In this document: one piece after another, positions 56,501 through 64,000 of the stretch
How the letters are laid out: each line of letters starts with the position of its first letter
Numbering within the stretch: the first letter of the stretch is position 1
Source of the DNA: Telmatactis stephensoni
Lineage: Eukaryota > Cnidaria > Anthozoa > Actiniaria > Isophelliidae
Length of the DNA: 64,000 bases
Reading direction: 5' to 3'
NCBI GenBank assembly: GCA_029948255.1
Contig: JALIZF010000987.1
Coordinates: 1-64,000 of the forward strand
Notes under the pieces: model-generated
Told to the model about the DNA's origin: nothing
Seen by the model: the letters and a program-made list of their open reading frames with translations, nothing else
Databases searched by the model: none
Made by a program: the position numbers and the translations under genes

Positions 56501-59500
56501 CAGGTTAGATATTCTTGCTTTTTGAGTGCTCTACATCTTCCAGAATATTTATATATCCGACAGTACAGAGAAATAAGCGATCGTTTTAATTTGCTTTTAT
56601 AAAATAATTTCAACGTTTTTGTCGGCAAGTCGGTGTCTCTGTCCTCTAACATAAACGTGTTAGCCAGCCAATCAGCCAATCAAGCGATATGCATGTCTCT
56701 GTACTGTGACTAAACACGCTGGGAGATGTAGAGCACAAGAAAAGTAAGCTTAGGAATACGAGGTGTAGCCAAGTGTTTCTCATGCTTTCTCTTTCTTATA
56801 TCACATTACAGAGACATATCAAGCGACCGTTTTTCATTGCTTGATTATAATTTAAAAACAGGAAGTGACGAGAGCACGAAAGAAGTGTAAGGAGAGCACG
56901 AGTCGTAGGCGATAATATTTGTTTTATTATATATTTGCTAGATTGTGAAGTAATTATTCAAGACAAAAAGTTCGATTTCCCTCTTGAAAAGGCGCGCGCG
57001 GTCAAGCTCGCGCTGCTGACATCAGAACAGTTTTCAGCCAATCGAAGAGCGCGTATTGAGAAGGCTATATCATAAAATATTTTAGCGCTATTCTGCGAGC
57101 CATGTCCCTGTCCTCTGAAATAAACTCGGTCGCCAGCCAATCAGGGGGCATGTTATATATCTCAATTATTGTTAACATGTAACAATTATCTCACGTAAGT
57201 TTCTTTTATTCCAAGGTGCCAACAGCCTTCAGTACACCGGTACAGTATATGTTTATTATGGCACTCTTGATAAGGGCCTCTCATCAAAACCAAGTCTGAT
57301 AATCAACGGAAAAGGACAATACTACAACCTCGGTACCACCCTGAAGGGAGCTGACATTGACAATGATGGATACAAAGACCTTATGATAGGATCACCATAC
57401 GCACCTGAGGGGGGTCCCCAAAGGGGAACGGTATCTGTATTCTTAGCGAAGACTCCTCGCAAGATTGGTGTTGAGTTATCAGTTTTAGATGCTGATTGGA
57501 AGATTTCTGGTGAGCAGGATTTTAGTTGGTTTGGATATGACATGGAGTTAGTCTTCCACGAGAAACAAAAGCTGCTTGTTGTAGCTGCACCGACTTTTAG
57601 GTAAATCTAGTAGAGCACAGTCACATGACTCCGTGCACGCCCTTATAAAAACCCTGGATAGTCAAATGTGACATGTCCCGCATTTTGGTCTGTTTCTAGA
57701 ATTCGTTGTGGTCTTCTAAAAGTCCGCAACACTGTAACACCGTGCCTCCACCCCCGCAATGTTGCGTGTAGTGTTGCAGAAACAGTTTCAGAAGTGATCT
57801 CGATCCTAAACCTACAACTGTTGCACGTAACTGTTCAGTGAAGGGGTGGACACACGGAGAAACTCTGTGTCACACTCAGTGTCGCAGAAAAAGTTATAAG
57901 TAAAGTTGCATCAAATCAGTGTACGAGCTTTAAGGTTATTTTGCTGCCAATTCTGCTCTCGCTACCCTAGCTGATAGCGGAAGGAGGGTAATGTTTAAAA
58001 TGATACCAGCGTGCGTAATTTACAGTCCCGTCGAACTTAACCAAGCGTACATGTTCTCTTGTAAACGGTCACCAATTGCTTGTCCCAGGAGTGTAAATCT
58101 ACTGAAGGTTTATAACTGTATCACATCTACGATATTGTCCGTTTTAGTTAGGTTTCTGTTGTGTCGATCATGCAGAAGATATATTAATTACAAGATTGTG
58201 TCGATCAGAGGGCTGAGTTCTAGCGATACTAAAACAACTAGTGGGCCCCCTGTCCTTGGCCAACCCAGGCCAAGGACAGGGCCAACAGTAGTGCATTAGG
58301 GCGTACGAGAGTAACGTGTACACCTGTCTCCCCCTATAGAGAAATTACCTTATCGTTTCCGCCCCCGTTGGGGATGGGTAGGCAAGGCTGTACACAGTTT
58401 ATACTAGACAGGTGTCTGTTTTATAGGCGTGTCTATAATCATCATCATTGTCATCATCATGCTGAGCAAGCACCGGTTCAAGACAAAATACCACTAAATT
58501 TTGTGCTAACCTGAAGTTTTTGCGTGAAGTACCCTTCGTTTCTGCGTATGCAATATCGACGTTGCAACACGCAATTAATCTTGTTCACTAATCACATAAT
58601 TTGTTTGATAATATATTTAGGAGATGTGCTAGGCCTGATTGCAAGTACTCATCAAATGATACGCAAAGTGTTGGTAGAATTTACGTATATACCCTTACGG
58701 AAGGCGTATCCTCACCTTACGTAACTGTTATGGGTCATAAAACTTTCATGAAATTTGGAACTTCACTAGTATTTGGAAGGCCTCGTGGTAACATGGACAT
58801 GTTAGCAGTGTCTGCATCAACACAATGTAAGTGAAATAGAATTTATTGTCTATATGTGTACAACTGTTTCGTCTCGTCACACAACGTTCTATCTATAGCG
58901 TCACGAGAGCATCGCGTCACGGCCGCGTAGGAGACAACTTAATTAGCTGCAACTTCGCCGTTGTAGAGAGGTGCCGTTGTAGAGAGGGGCCGTTGTAGGG
59001 AGGTCAGGACTCAATATCTGATGGCCAGAGTGTGATTTTGTGGCCCGCGTGTGATTTTGCACAAGCCTTCTTGACTCTATGAAGCTACCCCTTCTCCTCG
59101 CCTTCCCGAACTTGTATCTTAAGCTTCTGCTGTTTTTCAAAGTTCTTTTGTTGTTTCATCAGCCGTACAAGGACATGTTGTAAAAGCCGTCCCAGATACC
59201 TTCAAACAATGTGGAGCAATCTATCTTCTTGACATCGCTGAGATTATGTCGCACAAAGGAAACTTGTCGCTGGCCCAACTTCATGACATAACCATCTTTG
59301 AAGGCGATCGTAGTTACGCGCGTTTTGGCTGGGCGGTTGACTTCGCAGATTTAAATCTCGACGGCGTAGACGATTTGATGTTTTCGTCTCCTTTCAGGAC
59401 ATCTGACCTCACTGAAGAATTAAAGGGAGGTGAGTTTGAAATTATTTAACACCGTAAAAACTAAAGCAGCAGACAGACGTTGTCTGGCGAAATCTCCTTT

Positions 59501-62033
59501 TCTTTGGTACGGCAGAGTTGGGTTTGACATAGTCCAAAGGCGGTGTTACACGAGACGATTTTTAACGACGATTTCTAGCGCAACGGCGTTGCGTTAAAAA
59601 TCTTTCTCGAGTAACATGACACTTGGAACGATTTTCCTTGCAATTTTCGCTTCGGCAACCCGTTGCACGTTTTTGAATCCAAGTCAGAAACTCGCCGTTG
59701 CGCAGAAAATCGTCGTTAAAAATCGTCTCGTGTAACACCGCCCTAAAAAGATCAAGTGAGGTCGATTACTCCACGCTGGGTGCCCTTGTGTTATATATGT
59801 GGAAACAAATGGGGTAAGAACGACAAACTGACTCAATCTGAATGTGTAGCTCGAGTGTACAATCACGGACATAGCTAGGGGAATTCCAAGAGACGTAGTG
59901 GATTAACAACTTCTCCTCCCCTCCCCTCCCCTCCCCAATCCCCTCCCCCTCCCTTCTAGTTTCCCCTTACAATCACTTGAAATCGTACGTGCAAGACAAA
60001 GTAAAACTCATTTACCAATGCAAGTTCTTAACAAGTTCTTACGTGCGGTTTTGCAACAAAATGATTTTCTATTAAGAATTTGAATAAGAAAAACTTACAG
60101 GCATATGCTTTAAAAGCTCGTGTCTTTGGCGCTGGCACAGGTATAAATACCTTCAAATCCTACAACTAAAAGATATTGTATTTGTTCAAACTGCTCTATT
60201 TATGTACAATTATGTAAACGAGAATCTTCCTCAGGCATTTTCCTTGAAATTTTCGCTTCGGCAACGCGTTGCGAGTTTTTGAATCCAAGTCAGAAACTCG
60301 CAACGCAAAATGTTGCAAGTTGTTGCAACGTTGCGCGGAAAATAGTCGTTAAAAATCGTCTCGTGTAACACCGCCTTAATCCAAATACTACAGCTCTCAA
60401 ATGAATATTTTACTGGTTCAGGGCCATAGCCACCATTTAAACATTGGTACGGTTTTTAAAAAATGGTTCGGTTTTTTCGTTTCCCTACATAAATAAATTC
60501 TATACTTTTACAGCACCAATCTGAAATAAAATATTTAGGCATTATGATGGACAAGCATTTGAATTGGAAATCCCATGTTTCATTTATTTCACATAAAATT
60601 AAGCGCAATATTGGCGTAATATCCAAAGCTCGTCATTATGTAAATTTAGATATTCTAAAGAATTTATACTATTCTTTGATCTATCCCCATTTAATATATG
60701 GTATCGTAGCTTGGGGACACACTTATCAAACTACTATAAATCCATGGTTTGTTTTACAAAAAAAGTGCTTGCGGCTTATGACATTCGAAAGCTATAATGC
60801 TCGTTCAAATCCAATTTTTATTAGGCTTAAAATCCTCAAACTTAATGATCTGGTTGTAAATCAAACTGCGCTCTTAATGTATGACTTTTTCTCTAATAAT
60901 TTACCTAAATCTTTCCAATCTTTCTTTAATCCTGTTTCGATCTAGACACTCCTATAACACTAGACTTGCCTCTAATTCCACTTACACCATACCTAGTGCT
61001 CGTACAAATTATGGGAAGTTCAATATTAAGTTTGCAGGGGCCAAAATCTGGAATTAAATTGATGAATCATTCAAAAAGTTGAAAAAAGATCACTTCAAAG
61101 AAAAACTTAAAGATCACTTACTTAAATCTTACTTGTGATTCATACCCTAATAACTAAATTTTTTTTCAGTGAAAAATATATCTATAATATCTTGATCCTA
61201 TCTCTGTTTTATTGCTTTTTTTTTTTCTTTTTTCCACTCAATTATTTACATGTATATATTTATCAGCTGTATTTCATCATTTAGTATATGTTATGTAATT
61301 ATTTAGCACATACATACACAGGCAGCCCAGCCACTTCTCCTGACAATGGATGTTTATTTTAATAATTTATTAAAAAGACAAAAAACTAGAAAAATGCGCG
61401 CGCTTGTTTTAATTTGCTTGGCGCGCGCGCTTGTTATTCATGGGTTTCCTGTGCTAATATCGCGCGCTTGTTGTGAATGGGTTTCCTGTGTCTTTCCTGT
61501 GGCCATCCCGCGGGACAAAGCACAATAAGCGCGCGCTCGTCCCGCGCGTGGGATATCGGGAGCATATTACCACAGGAAACCCATGCATAACAAGAGCGCG
61601 CGCGCCAAGCAAATTAAAACAAGCGCGCGCATTTTTTTGTCTTTTTTACGGTAGCGTATCAATAAAATAGTAAATAAATTATTAAAATAAACGTCAGGAG
61701 AAGTGGCTGGGCTGCCTGTGATACATATGACGCTAAGAGACCGCTAAGATCTAATATAATGCTAACTACTCGGCTATTTACCCTGGTTAGCCCGCAAAGG
61801 TTATTGTAGATAGCATGCATCCTTATTTAAGTATTAATGATGCTTTTTCTCTGTATCGCGCGAGTTCCGTGCCAAAGGGTCTTCTCCTTCCTCTTTCTCC
61901 TGCTTAATTATTTTCCTTTCGATTATTTGCAGCCGAAGAAGGAGAAGCGTATGCTTTCTACGGCGGGAAAAGCTTCCCGACCGGCAATGCGACACGAGGA
62001 TGCCTTCTAATCGATCCGTGCCCGGCAGACAAG
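50594..62033 (+). CDS. GPLD1: GPI-specific phospholipase D (9 exons seen, 3' end missing)
   Basis: Exons 50594-50920, 53185-53408, 54269-54468, 54819-55245, 56229-56503, 57216-57600, 58621-58826, 59163-59429, 61933-62033; 2412 bp (804 codons), phases consistent. This secreted enzyme cleaves the inositol-phosphate bond of GPI anchors. A signal peptide precedes the mature start CGISTHIDIAHQAI. The N-terminal zinc-dependent phospholipase domain keeps histidine motifs HQDAFVAGNPYPD, EDTHWSPFLNATVNYI and FVSHQVADVTWHSLG. Then FG-GAP/beta-propeller repeats with calcium-loop motifs DLNRDGVDD (exon 5), DIDNDGYKD (exon 6) and DLNLDGVDD (exon 8). Exon 9 ends CLLIDPCPADK, near the human PCPEEK region, so roughly 40-60 residues remain; they lie beyond the window or in an exon I did not recognise. 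The exon 3 acceptor is weak. Introns are full of foldback elements. Confidence 0.93.
50945..51098. mobile_element. TATGAGTGGGAA-family MITE
   Basis: The cleanest hairpin of the family: AGAGTGGTTTTCGTATGAG at the left, and GTTTCCCACTCACACGAAAA at the right. The core has GCAGGAATTTCGAATGTTTT and TATAGAAACTATGATGCTG, flanked by ACGATACGATACGG repeats. It begins 24 bp after the GPLD1 exon 1 donor. Confidence 0.8.
51356..51658. mobile_element. Foldback element ending in G/C homopolymers
   Basis: Ends AGGGAGCATTCATTTTTTAG and TAAAAAATGAATGCTCCCT. A G-run of about 20 follows the left arm and a C-run of about 20 precedes the right arm; inner arms pair GGGGTGGGTCATTA with TAATGACCCACCCC. In GPLD1 intron 1. 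Confidence 0.75.
52416..53022. mobile_element. CAGTGGC-terminated element carrying a nested foldback
   Basis: Ends CAGTGGCAGATCTAG and, reversed, CAGTGGCGGATCCAGGGGG. Flanked by the 5-bp repeat AGGGA (52411-52415 and 53023-53027). The ends resemble hAT termini, but 5 bp is short for hAT. It contains the foldback at 52620-52814. No coding. Confidence 0.6.
52620..52814. mobile_element. Foldback with G/C homopolymer arms (relative of 51356)
   Basis: Ends AGGGACCAGTCATTATTTAC and GTAAATAATGACTGGTCCCT, with a long G-run after the left arm and C-runs before the right. Same design as 51356-51658 (AGGGA-x-CATTCATT), nested in the 52416-53022 element. Confidence 0.75.
53905..54110. mobile_element. 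Foldback in GPLD1 intron 2
   Basis: Imperfect inverted arms (AATCATTGCATCGCAAC, CAAATTTTGTTTTGAT, GGGGCAGAGCTTCTTTC against GAAAGTTCTGCCCCC, GACCAAAATCTTACC, ACAATGCAACGATTTT). No coding. Confidence 0.55.
55516..55640. mobile_element. Degenerate TATGAGTGGGAA-family copy
   Basis: Begins AGATTTTGTATGAGTAGAAA with GTTACG repeats, like the family at 50945. The right end is lost. Confidence 0.4.
55943..56164. mobile_element. Foldback MITE with 70-bp arms in GPLD1 intron 4
   Basis: Left arm AAGAGACCATAATACTAAGA, GAGCGAAACTCAGTATTGAT, GTCTGTGCGATGTTCGCGGC; the right arm is the near-exact inverse, ending TAGTAGTATGGTCTCTTGC. It ends 65 bp before exon 5. Confidence 0.8.
56510..57180. repeat. Related repeat blocks in GPLD1 intron 5
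   Basis: Ends TTGAGTGCTCTACATCTT (about 56516) and AGATGTAGAGCACAAGAAA (about 56724) form an inverted repeat around TCTCTGTCCTCTAACATAAA. A similar inner sequence (CCCTGTCCTCTGAAATAAAC, CCAGCCAATCAG) recurs near 57106-57146. Probably two decayed copies of one element. Confidence 0.5.
58249..58284. repeat. Perfect short hairpin in GPLD1 intron 6
   Basis: CCCTGTCCTTGGCC, a short AACCCA loop, then GGCCAAGGACAGGG. Surroundings show no terminator or gene. Confidence 0.6.
59538..59743. mobile_element. Foldback MITE (GGCGGTGTTACACGAG family)
   Basis: Inverted ends GGCGGTGTTACACGAGACGA and TCGTCTCGTGTAACACCGCC, continuing TTTTTAACGACGAT on both arms. The core has GCTTCGGCAACCCGTTGCAC. Partial copies at 29411-29590 and 60240-60376. 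In GPLD1 intron 8. Confidence 0.8.
60139..60240 (+). pseudogene. Non-LTR retrotransposon reverse transcriptase fragment 1
   Basis: One frame reads KYLQILQLKDIVFVQTALFM then YNYVNENLPQAFS, matching the RT C-terminal segment also seen in the 60511-61138 remnant (LNDLVVNQTALLMYDF). It is cut at the right by a foldback fragment (60240-60376). Confidence 0.6.
60240..60376. mobile_element. Truncated copy of the 59538 foldback family
   Basis: Starts inside the family (CCTTGAAATTTTCGCTTCGG) and runs to the intact right end TCGTCTCGTGTAACACCGCC. It abuts the RT fragment at 60139-60240. Confidence 0.7.
60511..61138 (+). pseudogene. Non-LTR retrotransposon reverse transcriptase remnant 2
   Basis: Frame from 60511 reads EIKYLGIMMDKHLNWKSHV, then ISKARHYVNLDILKNLYYS, LIYPHLIYGIVAWGHTY and LQKKCLRLMTF, characteristic of the C-terminal end of jockey/CR1/RTE-type reverse transcriptases. 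The frame stops at 60943-60945. Coding resumes in another frame (RHSYNTRLASNST, KFAGAKIWN) with a stop after IWN, then KLKDHLLKSYL. 5'-truncated, frameshifted and dead, in GPLD1 intron 8. Confidence 0.85.
61318..61712. mobile_element. Long palindromic element with GCGCGC blocks
   Basis: Ends CACAGGCAGCCCAGCCACTT and AAGTGGCTGGGCTGCCTGTG. Arms over 130 bp include ATGCGCGCGCTTGTTTTAAT and GCTTGGCGCGCGCGCTTGTT. The centre repeats TGGGTTTCCTGTG three times. Immediate flanks ACATACAT and ATACATAT are suggestive but not a clean duplication. Confidence 0.8.
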
Positions 62034-62100
62034 GTAAACTTTACGAACACTGAGAGCATAACTATTTGAAGCTGACCTATCGAAACTTACTTTAGTTTTA

Positions 62101-62247
62101 TAGTCGTTTTCGTATGAGTGGGAAACTTACCGTACCGTATCGTAACTGTATCAGTATCATAGTTTCTATAAAAACATTCGAAATTCCTGCTGTAACCGTA
62201 TCGTATCGTAACCGTAAAGTGTTCCCACTCATACGAAAACCACTCTA
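62101..62247. mobile_element. TATGAGTGGGAA-family MITE
   Basis: Ends AGTCGTTTTCGTATGAGTGG and GTTCCCACTCATACGAAAAC, core TTTCTATAAAAACATTCGAA and ATTCCTGC, with GTACCGTATCGTAAC repeats. It starts 67 bp after the GPLD1 exon 9 donor. Confidence 0.8.
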
Positions 62248-62766
62248 GCTATTTTGACTTACGTACTACTTGTTTCGAAAGAAGACCTTGCTTATGGACA
62301 TTAGAAAGGTGACAGGGGTAGGGCAAAAGCAATATATATTCCAGTACTGAAACTGTAGAAAAAAATTCCTGCTTTGCCATTATCACATAAAAAATATTTC
62401 TCCGAGTCTATTAAAAAAACGTATTTACACTTTTGGTGACCAAAAAATTATTTATGCATTTTCTAAACTCCCCACCAATAACCTCCCCTCTTTCATCGTC
62501 CACGTATTGTTGTACCATTTTTGAAGGCTAATTTAATAAGTCCTGACTGGCGGAAATCAGAAGATTAAGACAGGCGCGTCTTGTGTTATGAAATGTTAAT
62601 TTTTGCCACATTTGAGCTATTCAGTTTTAGACGCCTTATTGACCACGAGGAACATTTGCACGTGCTGAAAATTCCGACACATGCGATATCATCACCAGCT
62701 GAAATATAGTTGAGGGAGAACGAAGCAAGTTGTATCTTTATGGGGATTCGCGTACGGCGTATAAAT

Positions 62767-63180
62767 CCGCGGCTACACGAGCGATTTTTTGCTTGCACAG
62801 GCGACGCGATTTTTTCCAAAATCACCATTGCGCGGGGTGGCTACACGAGTGACAAATACTAGCGACATCATACAGTTTGTCCGCCATTTTGAAGAAGATC
62901 CAAGCCCTAATTTCATTCTTGCACCTTATTAGCTGAATAAACTTTAGTCGCGTCGCAAGTGCAAGGAAAAAGTTGCAGAGTGGCTACACGAGCGACAAAG
63001 TTCCACGAATACGTTGCGAAAAATTCAACTCAATTTATTTCTCGCAACTTTGCTTGGCGACTTTTTCAGCTGTCGCGTCGCCTGTGCAAGAGTGGCTACA
63101 CGTGCGATTTCCTCGTGCGTTGGCGATTTTAAAAAATCGCGTCGCCTGTGCAAGCAAAAAATCGCTCGTGTAGCCGCGGC
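62767..63180. mobile_element. Foldback element with reiterated terminal motif
   Basis: Ends CCGCGGCTACACGAGCGATT and AATCGCTCGTGTAGCCGCGG; arms of about 55 bp include GCTTGCACAGGCGACGCG. The terminal motif GTGGCTACACGAGYGA occurs again internally at about 62839, 62981 and 63092, so the element looks like several nested copies of itself. No coding. Confidence 0.78.
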
Positions 63181-64000
63181 TTAAGTGTAAAGCAGATTTC
63201 GTATGAGTGTGAAACGGCCCGCGCCGTACGAGTCCGGAACTAACCGCTGGTTAAGTCCACATGTTGTGTACGTTTTTGTTTTTTGTTTTTTGTTTGTTTG
63301 TTTGGTTTTTTTTTGGCGTTTGGTCCAGTTGTGAAGGTTTTTTTTTGGCAAACTCGATTTTTAATAGCGTCTTCTCTAATAACGTGTTAAATTGGATGAC
63401 AAACTCAGTTTAGTGACACGGAGATGATTACTGAATTCAGAACAGTGGGCCAACGGAAAGATATCAACTATACCTACCACATAAGTCACATTATACCTCT
63501 GGCTAATATGACCTTCTCAAGTTAAAGGAAGTCTCAAGATTCAATTCAGCGATTTCGAATTCCGCGTTCCCAAAATAGCTAAGCTTGAAAGTATGTCAGC
63601 AAAAATGCAACAAATTTTACTAACAAAGAAATGTTTGCTTTGAAGTTGTTTCGAGTTCCTGTGACAAGAAAGTAAATATAAACAGTTACTGTTGCTTTCC
63701 AAATTGTTTAAGTTAAAGCTTGCCAAAGCAGGCACAGATAATTCAGTCCTGGGCTTGATCCAGAGTTTCAGTTCTTCGTGAGCCAGTTTTAATTTAGTAG
63801 CTGTCTATATTGTTTCCGTGTAAAAAATAGGGGAGGTCACTTGGGAGGAATTGCGTCGTTTGTTGAGGTTGTTGCCGGGTGTATTGATGTTGAAGTTGTT
63901 GTTGACATCCGTCTGTTGCTTGGTTTCCCTCGCTTTTTCTTCTGTTCTTTAATTTTCTAGAGAGGGTTGACCAACGATTTTGTCGTAAACTGAGAAATGA

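Larger units (their letters stand above)
62034..64000. other. Right-end region: GPLD1 intron or downstream sequence
   Basis: No convincing exon was found. At 63959-63960 a good pyrimidine tract ends in TTTTCTAG, but the following frame (RGLTNDFVVN then stop) does not resemble the GPLD1 C-terminus. Contents: MITEs at 62101-62247 and 62767-63180, a family fragment at 63192-63235 and a T-rich run near 63270-63345. Confidence 0.5.

Noticed and set aside
63959..64000. Last exon of GPLD1 at the right edge
   Set aside because: A good acceptor precedes it, but the short frame (RGLTNDFVVN then stop) does not resemble the expected FG-GAP ending.

Overview
The window is eukaryotic nuclear DNA from an invertebrate animal. 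It is AT-rich, its genes are split into many small exons with GT-AG introns, polyadenylation signals are present, and there is a heavy load of SINEs, non-LTR retrotransposon remnants and short inverted-repeat DNA elements. Gene content (FBXL18, AMP deaminase, OAF, Dixin, GPI-phospholipase D), vertebrate-like intron density and the style of the repeats suggest a cnidarian, probably an anthozoan. That placement is an inference from pattern, not a search result.

Five protein genes and one tRNA gene can be reconstructed. From left to right they are: FBXL18-like F-box/LRR protein (minus, 2279-8471, 7 exons, 728 aa, apparently complete); tRNA-Lys(CUU) (minus, 8661-8732); AMP deaminase (minus, 12085-25632, 14 exons, 784 aa, complete); OAF-like secreted protein (plus, 30188-33663, 4 exons, 268 aa, complete); Dixin/DIXDC1 (minus, 36800-50374, 14 exons, 742 aa, complete, with a second candidate first exon near 49.4 kb); and GPI-specific phospholipase D (plus, 50594 to beyond 62033, 9 exons seen, 804 codons, last exon(s) not identified). 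For each complete gene the exon lengths sum to a multiple of three and every junction is phase-compatible. Dixin and GPLD1 are divergent, with start codons only 219 bp apart, so they probably share a promoter. The genes have unrelated roles: ubiquitin ligase adaptor, purine nucleotide cycle, secreted factor, Wnt signalling scaffold, and GPI-anchor cleavage.

The rest is mostly repeats. Tandem arrays: a 15-bp minisatellite (1-2180), a 78-bp array (23144-23950), a 23-bp array (39880-40380) and a 17-bp array (41950-42990). Because 15 and 78 are multiples of three, and because the 17-bp unit happens to lack stops, these arrays produce long open frames that are not genes. Dispersed elements include a tRNA-derived SINE family (three copies), a MULE-like miniature element with perfect or near-perfect 9-bp target duplications at three sites, two families of TTAA-flanked elements, a TA-flanked miniature element that landed inside the 78-bp array, a hAT-like element with an 8-bp duplication, and several palindromic foldback families.

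The most unusual object is a 2.8-kb element (17659-20467) in an AMP deaminase intron. It has CCCAGGTTGAG terminal inverted repeats, TA at both flanks, and two large subterminal arrays built from AAGATCTTG-type units. It appears to have inserted into a SINE.
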